The notes: a model not told the origin generated them from the letters alone. A DNA stretch of 19,920 nt from Acinetobacter piscicola (GCF_015218165.1 NZ_CP048662.1:1-19920), one strand, 5' to 3'; shown: positions 1-7,385, numbered from the stretch's first letter. Translations and numbers: made by a program.

Positions 1-106
1 GATCAGGCGAGGCTTTAGGAGAAGCTGCAACTTCTCCAAAAAGCTTGAAAATCATTACAAAGCCTTTGATTTAGCGTTCTTTTATATCAATAATGGATTC
101 GTTTAA
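1..106 (+). CDS. IS1-family transposase, C-terminal part of copy B
   Basis: This is the 3' part of the transposase that starts at 19325. Base 1 is the third base of codon 199 and the stop is at 104-106, so 596 + 106 nt gives 702 nt and 233 aa, as in copy A. It encodes the basic tail after the last catalytic acidic residue, the part that resembles the C terminus of IS1 InsAB'. Relative to copy A it carries F218Y and V224A plus one silent change at the junction codon. Confidence 0.9.
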   Translation, partial: IRRGFRRSCNFSKKLENHYKAFDLAFFYINNGFV

Positions 107-133
107 TGCCAGCATACTTTTTGAAACACCACC
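1..133 (+). mobile_element. Right end of IS1-family element, copy B (continues from 19266-19920)
   Basis: This is the last 133 bp of an IS1-family element. It encodes the transposase C terminus and ends with the inverted repeat at 110-133. That repeat matches, base for base in reverse complement, the 24-bp repeat at 19266-19289 and both ends of copy A (16172-16959). Added to the 655 bp at 19266-19920 it gives 788 bp, exactly the length of copy A. The window ends are therefore contiguous on a circle. Three bases differ from copy A here, at about positions 1, 57 and 75, whereas I saw none in the 655-bp part. Confidence 0.93.
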
Positions 134-141
134 GGAAATTG
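134..141. repeat. 8-bp target site duplication, right outer side of the composite transposon
   Basis: The octamer ggaaattg lies directly outside the IS1 right end at 133. It is identical to 16164-16171, directly outside the left end of copy A. IS1-family elements typically duplicate 8-9 bp. The inner flanks of the two IS copies do not match, so the whole IS-yheS-IS unit appears to have inserted once. Deleting the unit plus one octamer restores an open reading frame. Confidence 0.9.
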
Positions 142-254
142 TACTTGTTACTTTAAAAAGTGAGGGCGATTTTATAAAACTTCAACAAGCTAAAAGTATA
201 TTAAATGCTCCAGTAAGATTAATGGTACTTTCAGCTCCATTTCTAGAACATTAA
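142..254 (+). pseudogene. 3' part of a small secreted-protein gene split by the transposon
   Basis: These bases continue the frame of the ORF that begins at 15928 and is broken at 16171. Joining 15928-16171 to 142-254 gives 357 nt, 118 codons plus a TAA at 252-254, with no internal stop. The recovered C terminus runs from LVTLKSEGDFIKLQ to MVLSAPFLEH. It has no start of its own and is unlikely to be translated. The family is not recognised. pdif1 begins 16 bp downstream, so the gene reached to the edge of its module. Confidence 0.85.
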
Positions 255-270
255 AAAATGTCTATACAAA

Positions 271-298
271 AATTAACATAAAATCTCTTATATGAAAT
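271..298 (-). other. pdif site 1 (XerD-XerC orientation)
   Basis: This is a 28-bp Xer recombination site: XerD arm aattaacataa, 6-bp spacer aatctc, XerC arm ttatatgaaat. The arms match the Acinetobacter pdif pattern, with one or two deviations. It marks the left border of the replicon A module and lies 7 bp from the stop of the minus-strand mobilization gene. Read XerC to XerD it is on the minus strand. Confidence 0.85.
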
Positions 299-305
299 TT
301 AGAAC

Positions 306-680
306 TTATCCCTTAAAAAGATCATTAAAAAGCTCTTTATCTTTCTGTCTATTTTCTTCTGTCTTACTTTCCACACTTAAAAACTGCTCAAAATCAGCCC
401 ATTGATGTTTAAAAGATTCATCATTCTTAAATTTATTCAAAACCCAAGCGCCAAGCAAAATTTTCCGTCTAGTTTCATTTTTCCGTTCTTGGGCTTTTGC
501 TTCGCTTAAAAGTTTTTGCTGTTTGAGTTTAAGCTCATTCTGTTTCTGTTTTGCCTGTTCTAAGATCTGCTCTTGTTCTTTTTTTAAATACTCAATTTGC
601 TCTTGCAGGGATAATTTTTTCTGCTGTGCTTTGGTGAGTTTCTTTAAAACTGCATCTTTCTTTTCTTGAATATCTGACAT
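306..680 (-). CDS. Small coiled-coil mobilization accessory protein, replicon A
   Basis: This 124-aa protein is rich in Lys, Glu and Gln. A long predicted coiled coil spans roughly residues 5-70, followed by a conserved patch with TRRKILLG near residues 71-78 and an acidic C terminus ending ELFNDLFKG. The replicon B gene at 7862-8128 shares the pattern TRRKIL-I/L-G and the DR-KLFN-like tail, so the two are homologous. Both are divergent from a MOBQ relaxase, with an oriT in the gap. That position suggests a MobC-like relaxosome accessory protein, but this role is inferred from context. No clear Shine-Dalgarno motif precedes the ATG at 680. Confidence 0.75.
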   Translation of the reverse strand: MSDIQEKKDAVLKKLTKAQQKKLSLQEQIEYLKKEQEQILEQAKQKQNELKLKQQKLLSEAKAQERKNETRRKILLGAWVLNKFKNDESFKHQWADFEQFLSVESKTEENRQKDKELFNDLFKG

Positions 681-784
681 AGTATTAAACCGTGATGATC
701 AATAATCAAACATCATCATAGAGTCAAAAAACAAAGCGAGCAATATCAAACGTAGCGAAGCGAAGTTTTCCCGGAGTGAAACGA

Positions 785-825
785 AGGGCGCACTTACCCA
801 CTTTTCATCTTCGATAGAAAAATGG
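785..825 (-). other. Origin of transfer of replicon A (MOBQ, RSF1010-like nic region)
   Basis: On the minus strand, positions 796-785 read TAAGTGCGCCCT. This matches the nic core of RSF1010/R1162-type (MOBQ) origins as I recall it. Just 5' of it on that strand is an imperfect hairpin at 798-825 with arms CCA-T-TTTTC and GAAAA-G-TGG, closed by one T.G wobble. The RSF1010 oriT likewise has a hairpin next to nic. It lies between the accessory gene and mobA, as expected. The transferred strand would leave leftward through the accessory gene, with mobA entering last. Confidence 0.85.
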
Positions 826-833
826 ACGTTGCG

Positions 834-897
834 ACAGGGGAAACCCCTGTACCCCATGACCTCGCTTTAGCATGGTCAGCAACTTTTTCAAAGTTGC
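834..897. other. Tandem hairpins between oriT and mobA1
   Basis: Two perfect short inverted repeats lie here. ACAGGGG-aaa-CCCCTGT occupies 834-850, and GCAACTTT-ttc-AAAGTTGC occupies 879-897. Replicon B has the same arrangement with different sequences (8258-8274 and 8281-8300). The shared layout suggests a role in mob transcription or in single-stranded transfer DNA, but nothing here decides which. Confidence 0.6.
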
Positions 898-938
898 AAA
901 AAGCAAAACCACGATATGTAAAAAATTAGGTTTTTAAA

Positions 939-2633
939 ATGGCAATTTTTCATTTAAACGAAAGCAACATTTCAAGAAGTGACGGACGCTCAGCCGTTGC
1001 TTGTGCAGCTTATCGTGCCTGTGAAAAATTAGAAGATCAGACTTTTGGAAAGACGCAAGACTACACCCGAAAAAATGGACTTGAATACAAATGTATTTAT
1101 GCCCCTGAGCATACGAATGAAAAATTATTAGACCGCCAAACACTTTGGAATACAGTAGAAAAAAAAGAGTTCAATGCAAATGGCTCGATGAAAGCCAACG
1201 CTCGATTAGCAAAAGAATATACCTGTGCTTTACCGCATGAATTAACAGACCGAGATCGAATTAAAATCGTTGATGATTTTTGCCGTGACTTTGTAAAAAA
1301 ACACAATGTCATAGTCGATGCCTGTATCCATGCACCGCATGAATATGATGATGAAACCGATAATAAAAATTATCACGTCCATATCATGTTCACTACTAGA
1401 CTGGTCAATGAAAAAGGCGACCTCGGCAAGAAGCAAAGAACGTTCAACGACAATGGTCCTGAAATTCTCAAAGACAGCCGAGCGACTTTTGCCAATGTCG
1501 TAAACACAGTATTAGAAAATGCCGGACTAGACGAACGCATCGACCACCGCAGTTATAAAGACCAAGGCTTAGACTTTTTGGAAGCAACAACACACGAAGG
1601 GCATGAAATTACGGCACTCCGCAGACAAGGCATAGACACGGAAATCAGCCTAAAAAATGATGAAATCAAAGCCAAAAATTTAGAAGCCGCACGAGAATAC
1701 CAACAGGTAATCAAAGGTCTTGATCAAGAAATCATTATCCCCAGTCGGTTAAAAGATCAAATTACCGAACTGGAGAATGAACTCCAACTCACGATAGCAG
1801 AAGAACAAGAACTTTTAGCAGAATTAGACAATCTCAATCGAGAAGAAGAACGTCTACAAGAACAACAAGTTCAAGAGATCGACAGCGCATATGATGACTT
1901 CATCCAGTACCAGGATATGTATGCTGAATTTGCCAAGCAATTTTATAGTATTCAAAGGAGTGCAGCTGAAGATCAAAAGCAAATTGAATTAAATCTCGTT
2001 AGAACAGAACGATGGTTAAAAGAAAACATATTGAACTTCAAACGTATGGATGACGGTAGATTTGTTGATGGCAGACATTACACAGATATTAATGTAAAAA
2101 AACCCGATTTCTATGCGACTAAAAAATCCGTAGAACAAGACAAATTAAGAGTTTGGGAGGAATACACAAGTACAGTCAGCCAGCTTGGTAAAGAATACAA
2201 TATTGAAAATGTCGTTAACCGCTTAAATCAGTGTTCAAAGATATTAGAAAATAATGGAATTGAACTACCAATATCAAAACCTACTTTGTGGCAAAAATTA
2301 AAAGGGGAGTACATACACTCTTTCGATACTTTGAATGATTTTACTGAAGACATGAAACCAATTTTCAAACAAAAACGGGAACATGACCTTGCTGTTGAAA
2401 GAGAAAAAGTGGAGCAATTACGCAAAGAAGAAGTAGCTCATCAAGAAAGACGAGATCAAGCAATTACTGAACATATTCGCAAAGAAAAAGAGCAAAAAGA
2501 ACAACGCTATGAACAAGAAAGACGAGAAAGGGAACATTTAGCATTTTTAAGACGTCAAGAATTAGAAAAACAGCAAAAAAATGAGCCTAAAAAACTAAAT
2601 CATGACAATGATAATGACTACACACCTTGGTAA
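939..2633 (+). CDS. mobA: MOBQ-family relaxase (MobA/MobL), replicon A
   Basis: This 564-aa conjugative relaxase should nick oriT and remain covalently bound to the transferred strand. It starts MAIFHLNESNISRSDGRSA. The family's catalytic tyrosine is at Y25, the same position as in RSF1010 MobA. The metal-binding histidine motif is at H146-x-H148 within NYHVHI, preceded by H131 and H134. DHRSYKDQGLD follows near residue 203. Residues from about 260 to the end are a long charged, coiled-coil-rich tail with many Glu, Gln and Arg. The length is typical of small-plasmid MOBQ relaxases without a primase domain. The start is fixed by the conserved MAI-F/Y-H N terminus. Transfer would need a helper conjugation system, since no mating-pair genes are present. 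Confidence 0.92.
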   Translation: MAIFHLNESNISRSDGRSAVACAAYRACEKLEDQTFGKTQDYTRKNGLEYKCIYAPEHTNEKLLDRQTLWNTVEKKEFNANGSMKANARLAKEYTCALPHELTDRDRIKIVDDFCRDFVKKHNVIVDACIHAPHEYDDETDNKNYHVHIMFTTRLVNEKGDLGKKQRTFNDNGPEILKDSRATFANVVNTVLENAGLDERIDHRSYKDQGLDFLEATTHEGHEITALRRQGIDTEISLKNDEIKAKNLEAAREYQQVIKGLDQEIIIPSRLKDQITELENELQLTIAEEQELLAELDNLNREEERLQEQQVQEIDSAYDDFIQYQDMYAEFAKQFYSIQRSAAEDQKQIELNLVRTERWLKENILNFKRMDDGRFVDGRHYTDINVKKPDFYATKKSVEQDKLRVWEEYTSTVSQLGKEYNIENVVNRLNQCSKILENNGIELPISKPTLWQKLKGEYIHSFDTLNDFTEDMKPIFKQKREHDLAVEREKVEQLRKEEVAHQERRDQAITEHIRKEKEQKEQRYEQERREREHLAFLRRQELEKQQKNEPKKLNHDNDNDYTPW

Positions 2634-2741
2634 CCTCTATTTAAACGCAAAAAAATGGGGTTTTTAGCGACTTTGACTAAAAATATATGGTAACTATAGT
2701 TGATTGAAATAAAATCGCTTAGAACGCAAATGAGCGCATTT

Positions 2742-2851
2742 AGCGAGTGTCTACGAGCGTCACATTGAAAGTTCGCTTATTCCCCCCTCTGAAAACTGCT
2801 TTTGCCTTTTTTTAAAGTCTGGAGAAGTTTATTAGCGAGTGTCTACGAGCG
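2742..2851 (+). repeat. Two copies of an 18-bp repeat downstream of mobA1
   Basis: The repeat agcgagtgtctacgagcg occurs at 2742-2759 and 2834-2851, and once more at 9778-9795 just after mobA2. Each copy can form a short hairpin closed by CGAG opposite CGAG, that is two Watson-Crick pairs enclosing tandem G.A mismatches. A related hairpin, GCA-TGAG-CAAAG-CGAA-TGC, lies at 2880-2898. No gene is apparent in the surrounding 2634-3265 stretch. Confidence 0.65.
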
Positions 2852-2942
2852 AAGTACTGAAGCTTTTGCTTTTCAAAAAGCATGAGCAAAGCGAATGCAT
2901 TATCAATGCTTTTGCTTTTTGAATCCTAGACTTTATAGGAAA

Positions 2943-3016
2943 AAAACTGCCCCGACGAAGCGAGTAAAACGAGCTTCAATAGAGTACGAGCTTTAGCGAG
3001 TACCAAGGGCAGTTTT
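2943..3016 (+). ncRNA. Structured RNA-like three-way junction, copy 1 (upstream of repB1)
   Basis: The closing stem pairs AAAACTGCCC (2943-2952) with GGGCAGTTTT (3007-3016). Inside are hairpin 1 (2957-2977: GAAG-CGAG, loop TAAAA, CGAG-CTTC) and hairpin 2 (2984-3003: GTA-CGAG, loop CTTTAG, CGAG-TAC). They are joined by the strands CGAC, AATAGA and CAA. The element at 10005-10080 has identical junction strands but compensatory changes in all three stems. The G.A mismatches are only favourable on the plus strand, which suggests a plus-strand RNA or ssDNA. A bidirectional terminator after mobA is an alternative, because T runs follow on both strands. Confidence 0.6.
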
Positions 3017-3044
3017 AATAGCCCAAATTTGAATAAAATTCCCT

Positions 3045-3079
3045 TTTTAGCTTTTAAAAAGCTTTTAAAAGCTTTTAGA
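3045..3079. other. AT-rich stretch with AGCTTTTAAA repeats near the replication origin
   Basis: Three near copies of AGCTTTTAAA lie immediately upstream of the iterons. Similar TTTTAAGCTTTTAAA-type sequence lies at 10104-10130 upstream of the replicon B iterons. An AT-rich unwinding element would fit an iteron origin. This is inferred from position and composition. Confidence 0.45.
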
Positions 3080-3120
3080 CCCCCTTCTAGCCCATATACA
3101 GCAAGGCTTTCACACTTTAA

Positions 3121-3215
3121 AAAACTACAAATGGCATGATTAAAACTACAAATGGCATGATTTTGATAGATTAAAAACTACAAATGGCATGATTAAAAAC
3201 TACAAATGGCATGAA
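3121..3215 (+). repeat. Iterons of replicon A (oriV)
   Basis: Four direct repeats with the shared core aaaactacaaatggcatga start at 3121, 3142, 3174 and 3196, so the spacing is 21, 32 and 22 bp. A degenerate copy overlaps the repB1 start region near 3252-3270. Arrays like this upstream of a Rep_3 initiator gene are the usual initiator binding sites and replication origin. Confidence 0.9.
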
Positions 3216-3234
3216 CTAAACTACTAAATGCATA

Positions 3235-3260
3235 TTGTAGTTTTATGTAAAAAACTACAA
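3235..3260. promoter_or_regulatory. Inverted iteron half-sites, probable RepB1 autoregulatory operator
   Basis: TTGTAGTTTT (3235-3244) and AAAACTACAA (3251-3260) form a perfect 10-bp inverted repeat of the iteron core around a 6-bp centre. In Rep_3-type plasmids, inverted half-iterons near the rep promoter are bound by Rep dimers that repress rep. That role is assumed here from the family. Confidence 0.65.
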
Positions 3261-3265
3261 AAATC

Positions 3266-4261
3266 ATGTGCAAAAATAACTCAGCATGTTATAAAAAACT
3301 ACAGTTTGCGGAATGTAGTGTTATGGAGCTAAAAAAGACTTATCCTGTATCTTGGGTAGTTATGCAAAATACGATTCAAGAATGTTTTAAGAGTATGAGC
3401 ATTGATGAAAAACGCTTATTAATTATTGCTAGTCCTATTGCTCGGACAATTGATGCAACTGAAAAGGATGCAATAACAATAACATCGGAAGAATTTGCAA
3501 AAGAATGCGGTATAAAAACAAATTCTGCATACTCACAAATGGAAGAAGCTAGCAAAAGTCTTTTAAGACGTTATTTTTCTTATGGTAATGCTAAGAAAAA
3601 AATATATTGTAACTGGGTCATTCGGGCTATCTATGAAAACGGAGCAATATCCATTTGCTTTCCCGAAGAAGTTCTTTTGATGTTGAAAGAGTTTGATAAA
3701 TTAAATCCTTATACTAAATATAAAAAAGATATAGTACTCAGTCTAAAAAAGGATTATTCCTTTGATCTCTATCACTTAGCCAAAAAACATCAAGCCATGG
3801 GACAGTTTGAAATGTCCTTAGAACATATAAAGAATGAACTTGGCTTGCCAAAATCATACGATAAACTTTGCAACTTAAAAGACCGAGTATTAAAGCCATC
3901 ATTAGATGAAATCACCACGAATACCGATATTGATTTGAGCTATGAGAACATCAAAAAAGGGCGTTCCGTAGTTGGCTTTAAATTTACAGTGAAAGAAAAA
4001 CCTAAGCCAAAACAAATAGCACCAGTAAGAGATCAAAAAACAATAGATATGTTCTGCAATCTATCTGATGCTCAAATCAATAAGTACAGCTCTATCTTGT
4101 CCAAACTGTCTGAGTTATCAGACCTCAGTAATTTTCCTGATTACCCGACTTTTGCCCTTTGGATTGGTGGCATTTTACGAGATCCAAAAAGCGTAAGAGA
4201 AGAAACAGCCAAACGAATTTTTAAAGTTTTGCATCAAAAGACTGATTTCAAATCTCAGTAG
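3266..4261 (+). CDS. repB: Rep_3-family (RepB) replication initiator, replicon A
   Basis: This 331-aa protein should bind the iterons at 3121-3215 and start plasmid replication. It has the two winged-helix layout of Rep_3 initiators: an N-terminal domain containing WVVMQNTIQE, DEKRLLIIASPI and FAKECGI, and a second one ending in GRSVVGFKFTVKEK. The C-terminal tail, from about 250, resembles that of RepB2 (LS-KLSEL, then a segment ending in F-VLHQKTDF). The ATG at 3266 overlaps a degenerate iteron and has no Shine-Dalgarno motif. A second ATG at 3323 (MELKKTYPVSW, 312 aa) may be the true start because conserved sequence begins there. Regulation is probably by RepB1 at the inverted half-iterons. 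Confidence 0.9.
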   Translation: MCKNNSACYKKLQFAECSVMELKKTYPVSWVVMQNTIQECFKSMSIDEKRLLIIASPIARTIDATEKDAITITSEEFAKECGIKTNSAYSQMEEASKSLLRRYFSYGNAKKKIYCNWVIRAIYENGAISICFPEEVLLMLKEFDKLNPYTKYKKDIVLSLKKDYSFDLYHLAKKHQAMGQFEMSLEHIKNELGLPKSYDKLCNLKDRVLKPSLDEITTNTDIDLSYENIKKGRSVVGFKFTVKEKPKPKQIAPVRDQKTIDMFCNLSDAQINKYSSILSKLSELSDLSNFPDYPTFALWIGGILRDPKSVREETAKRIFKVLHQKTDFKSQ

Positions 4262-4328
4262 ATTGTTCAGTTTATTTAATCAAGATTGTGGAACAACGGT
4301 TAAATACTAGGCGTGAAACGTGAATAAT

Positions 4329-4370
4329 CCATAAAAAAGCCTAGTTTGACTAAACTAGGCTTTTTTATGG
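4329..4370. terminator. Bidirectional intrinsic terminator after repB1
   Basis: A perfect 19-bp inverted repeat (4329-4347 and 4352-4370) has a 4-nt loop. A T run ends the stem on the plus strand (GGCTTTTTT) and an equivalent A run begins it, so it can act both ways. A related sequence and hairpin sit at the same place in replicon B (11973-12034), each 38-41 bp before a pdif site. Confidence 0.88.
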
Positions 4371-4407
4371 ATTACAACTTATTGAAATAAAAAGATTAAT
4401 GCAGTCG

Positions 4408-4435
4408 ATTTCGCATAACATGTATTATGTTAATT
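4408..4435 (+). other. pdif site 2 (XerC-XerD orientation)
   Basis: XerC arm atttcgcataa, spacer catgta, XerD arm ttatgttaatt. It ends replicon A and opens the msr(E)-mph(E) module. That module is closed by pdif3 in opposite orientation, the usual arrangement for pdif modules. Confidence 0.9.
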
Positions 4436-4567
4436 TTAGAAAATCTTCACTACTATTATTTTAAAATAAGCCTTATATCCAAGCATAAAACAAGGTTGTC
4501 TAGACTTCTTTTAACAGTAAAGTTATCATAAAACTGAATTTTATTTTTTAGGTAAGTTTATGCATTC

Positions 4568-4658
4568 TATCCGCATTCGTTAAGACACAACTATTTGCAT
4601 AGTGACACTATTTTATAATGGTGGGCTTTTGTTGTGTCTTTAAGAATATATGCGGATA
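4568..4658. promoter_or_regulatory. Long imperfect inverted repeat flanking a candidate -10, upstream of msr(E)
   Basis: The left arm (4568-4591, starting tatccgcat and ending gacacaac) pairs with the right arm (4631-4658, starting gttgtgtc and ending atgcggata) over about 17 bp with an internal bulge. The 39-bp centre contains TATAAT at 4614-4619, with no good -35 at 17 bp. It could be an operator around the msr(E) promoter or the remains of a mobile element. Confidence 0.45.
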
Positions 4659-4730
4659 TATAAAGTAAAAGTATGCTTAATTTATAAGTATGCTTTTAGT
4701 GCATAGTTTCCAGTTATAACTTAATTGACT

Positions 4731-4769
4731 AGCTATTTGTCCACCCTGTGGATGAATAGCTTTTTTTTT
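4731..4769 (+). terminator. Intrinsic terminator in the msr(E) leader (possible attenuator)
   Basis: The stem is AGCTATTTGTCCAC (4731-4744), loop cct, GTGGATGAATAGCT (4748-4761), followed by nine T at 4761-4769. It lies about 90 bp upstream of msr(E) on the coding strand, so it either blocks read-through into the resistance genes or acts as an attenuator. A possible 9-codon ORF (4690-4719, MLLVHSFQL) ends 11 bp before it but lacks a clear ribosome binding site. Confidence 0.75.
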
Positions 4770-4783
4770 GGGAGGACACTGTG

Positions 4784-4807
4784 ATGCTAGCTTTTGTTTT
4801 CACCTAA
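4784..4807 (+). CDS. Candidate leader peptide upstream of msr(E)
   Basis: This is a 7-codon ORF, MLAFVFT, preceded by a strong Shine-Dalgarno sequence GGGAGGA (4770-4775) at good spacing. A GTG three bases earlier could add one residue. It stops 2 bp before the left arm of a hairpin that covers the msr(E) ribosome binding site. A ribosome stalled by a macrolide near its end would cover that arm and free the msr(E) start, as in ermC-type translational attenuation. The mechanism is inferred from layout only. Confidence 0.5.
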   Translation: MLAFVFT

Positions 4808-4809
4808 AT

Positions 4810-4849
4810 CCTGTTTGCTGCATAAAAAATTTCAAGAGCTAAACAGGAG
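4810..4849 (+). promoter_or_regulatory. Hairpin sequestering the msr(E) ribosome binding site
   Basis: CCTGTTT-GCT (4810-4819) can pair with AGC-T-AAACAGG (4837-4847), with one bulged T. The 3' arm includes part of the Shine-Dalgarno sequence AGGAG (4845-4849) that serves the ATG at 4859. Together with the short ORF at 4784-4807 this resembles a translational attenuator. Confidence 0.55.
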
Positions 4850-4858
4850 TAAATAAAA

Positions 4859-6334
4859 ATGAGTTTAATTATTAAAGCGAGAAACATACGCTTGGATTAT
4901 GCTGGGCGTGATGTTTTGGATATTGATGAATTGGAAATTCACTCTTATGACCGTATTGGTCTTGTGGGTGATAACGGAGCAGGAAAGAGTAGTTTACTCA
5001 AAGTACTTAATGGCGAAATTGTTTTAGCCGAAGCGACATTACAGCGTTTTGGTGATTTTGCACATATCAGCCAACTGGGCGGAATCGAAATAGAAACGGT
5101 CGAAGACCGGGCAATGTTATCTCGCCTTGGTGTTTCCAATGTACAAAACGACACAATGAGTGGCGGAGAGGAAACTCGTGCAAAAATTGCTGCCGCATTT
5201 TCCCAACAAGTACATGGCATTCTAGCGGATGAACCAACCAGCCACCTTGATCTCAATGGAATAGATCTACTTATTGGTCAACTTAAAGCATTTGATGGAG
5301 CATTACTTGTTATCAGTCATGACCGATATTTTCTTGATATGGTTGTAGACAAGATATGGGAGTTAAAAGACGGTAAAATTACGGAATATTGGGGTGGTTA
5401 CTCGGATTACTTGCGTCAAAAAGAAGAAGAGCGACAACACCAAGCCGTAGAATATGAGCTGATGATGAAGGAACGGGAGCGATTAGAATCTGCTGTGCAA
5501 GAAAAACGCCAGCAAGCTAATCGATTAGACAATAAGAAAAAAGGAGAAAAATCCAAAAACTCTACCGAAAGTGCTGGACGACTTGGGCATGCAAAAATGA
5601 CTGGCACCAAGCAAAGAAAACTGTATCAGGCAGCTAAGAGTATGGAAAAGCGTTTGGCTGCATTAGAAGATATTCAAGCACCAGAGCATTTGCGTTCTAT
5701 TCGTTTTCGTCAAAGTTCAGCCCTAGAACTGCACAATAAGTTCCCGATTACGGCAGATGGTCTGAGCTTAAAATTTGGTAGCCGTACTATCTTTGATGAC
5801 GCTAACTTTATAATACCGCTTGGCGCTAAAGTCGCTATAACTGGATCGAATGGAACAGGGAAAACGTCCTTGTTAAAAATGATATCAGAACGTGCTGATG
5901 GATTAACCATATCTCCAAAAGCTGAAATTGGCTACTTTACACAAACAGGATATAAATTTAACACGCATAAATCTGTGCTCTCCTTTATGCAGGAAGAGTG
6001 CGAGTACACAGTTGCGGAAATTCGTGCAGTATTGGCTTCAATGGGGATCGGAGCGAATGATATTCAAAAAAACTTATCCGACTTATCGGGAGGTGAAATC
6101 ATCAAACTGCTTTTATCCAAAATGCTTTTAGGAAAATATAATATTTTGCTTATGGATGAACCAGGAAACTATCTTGACCTAAAAAGTATTGCCGCATTAG
6201 AAACAATGATGAAGTCCTATGCAGGAACTATTATCTTCGTATCTCATGACAAGCAATTGGTCGATAATATTGCTGACATTATCTACGAGATCAAAGACCA
6301 CAAAATCATCAAGACTTTTGAGAGAGATTGTTAA
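4859..6334 (+). CDS. msr(E): Msr(E) ABC-F ribosomal protection protein (macrolide/streptogramin B resistance)
   Basis: This is a 491-aa cytoplasmic ABC-F ATPase with no membrane segments. It binds the ribosomal E site and dislodges macrolides and streptogramin B. Domain 1 has Walker A GDNGAGKS (37-44), signature SGGE (101-104), Walker B DEPTSHLD (124-131) and SHD (153-155). A charged linker that reaches the peptidyl transferase centre spans about 190-290. Domain 2 has GSNGTGKT (329-336), LSGGE (409-413) and DEPGNYLD (433-440). Length and sequence are as I recall for Msr(E). mph(E) follows after 55 bp on the same strand, the usual pair in Acinetobacter. A leader with a terminator, a short ORF and an RBS hairpin precedes it. 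Confidence 0.97.
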   Translation: MSLIIKARNIRLDYAGRDVLDIDELEIHSYDRIGLVGDNGAGKSSLLKVLNGEIVLAEATLQRFGDFAHISQLGGIEIETVEDRAMLSRLGVSNVQNDTMSGGEETRAKIAAAFSQQVHGILADEPTSHLDLNGIDLLIGQLKAFDGALLVISHDRYFLDMVVDKIWELKDGKITEYWGGYSDYLRQKEEERQHQAVEYELMMKERERLESAVQEKRQQANRLDNKKKGEKSKNSTESAGRLGHAKMTGTKQRKLYQAAKSMEKRLAALEDIQAPEHLRSIRFRQSSALELHNKFPITADGLSLKFGSRTIFDDANFIIPLGAKVAITGSNGTGKTSLLKMISERADGLTISPKAEIGYFTQTGYKFNTHKSVLSFMQEECEYTVAEIRAVLASMGIGANDIQKNLSDLSGGEIIKLLLSKMLLGKYNILLMDEPGNYLDLKSIAALETMMKSYAGTIIFVSHDKQLVDNIADIIYEIKDHKIIKTFERDC

Positions 6335-6389
6335 TGATAGCCAATCTAATCCGAACATTAATTATTGAACTCTTTAAAGGAAATTAAAA

Positions 6390-7274
6390 ATGACAATTCA
6401 AGATATTCAATCACTTGCTGAAGCACACGGCTTGTTGCTTACGGACAAAATGAATTTCAATGAAATGGGCATTGATTTTAAGGTCGTTTTTGCTCTTGAT
6501 ACAAAGGGGCAACAATGGTTGCTGCGTATTCCTCGTCGTGATGGCATGAGGGAACAAATCAAGAAAGAAAAACGCATTTTAGAATTGGTAAAAAAACATC
6601 TTTCTGTAGAGGTTCCTGATTGGAGAATTTCATCTACAGAATTAGTGGCTTATCCCATACTTAAAGATAATCCTGTTTTAAATTTGGATGCTGAAACCTA
6701 TGAAATAATTTGGAATATGGACAAAGATAGCCCGAAATACATAACATCTTTGGCAAAAACCTTATTTGAAATCCATAGTATTCCTGAAAAAGAAGTTCGG
6801 GAAAATGATTTGAAAATTATGAAACCTTCAGATTTAAGACCTGAAATAGCAAACAATTTGCAGTTAGTAAAATCTGAAATTGGTATAAGTGAGCAATTGG
6901 AAACCCGCTACAGAAAATGGTTGGATAATGATGTTCTATGGGCAGATTTCACCCAATTTATACATGGCGATTTATATGCTGGGCATGTACTAGCTTCAAA
7001 GGATGGAGCTGTTTCAGGCGTTATTGATTGGTCAACAGCCCATATAGATGACCCAGCGATTGATTTTGCTGGGCATGTAACTTTGTTTGGAGAAGAAAGC
7101 CTCAAAACTCTAATCATCGAGTATGAAAAACTAGGGGGTAAAGTTTGGAATAAACTATATGAACAGACTTTAGAAAGAGCAGCGGCCTCTCCTTTGATGT
7201 ATGGTTTATTTGCCTTAGAAACTCAAAATGAAAGCCTTATCGTTGGAGCAAAAGCTCAGTTGGGAGTTATATAA
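6390..7274 (+). CDS. mph(E): Mph(E) macrolide 2'-phosphotransferase
   Basis: This 294-aa cytoplasmic kinase of the APH/Mph fold inactivates 14- and 15-membered macrolides by phosphorylating the desosamine 2'-OH with a nucleoside triphosphate. The N-lobe has FKVVFALDTKGQQWLLRIPRR with the ATP-contacting region. The catalytic loop is HGDLYAGHV (192-200, D194 as base) and the metal-binding aspartate is D213 in VIDW. It has its own Shine-Dalgarno sequence AAAGGA and lies 55 bp after msr(E), so the two are probably cotranscribed. Length and sequence are as I recall for Mph(E). The gene and msr(E) together form one pdif-bounded module. Confidence 0.97.
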   Translation: MTIQDIQSLAEAHGLLLTDKMNFNEMGIDFKVVFALDTKGQQWLLRIPRRDGMREQIKKEKRILELVKKHLSVEVPDWRISSTELVAYPILKDNPVLNLDAETYEIIWNMDKDSPKYITSLAKTLFEIHSIPEKEVRENDLKIMKPSDLRPEIANNLQLVKSEIGISEQLETRYRKWLDNDVLWADFTQFIHGDLYAGHVLASKDGAVSGVIDWSTAHIDDPAIDFAGHVTLFGEESLKTLIIEYEKLGGKVWNKLYEQTLERAAASPLMYGLFALETQNESLIVGAKAQLGVI

Positions 7275-7352
7275 TTTAAAAATATGATTGCTGAGAACTG
7301 CCTTGTTTTGAAACTTGGTTGGCTTTAATTAGTTTTTAGTATTCTTTATAGA

Positions 7353-7376
7353 AAATGCCTCGATCAAGGGGCATTT
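7353..7376 (+). terminator. Hairpin after mph(E)
   Basis: AAATGCC (7353-7359) pairs with GGCATTT (7370-7376). No real T run follows, so termination may be weak. It lies 10 bp before pdif3, at the end of the resistance module. Confidence 0.5.
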
Positions 7377-7385
7377 CTAACAATC

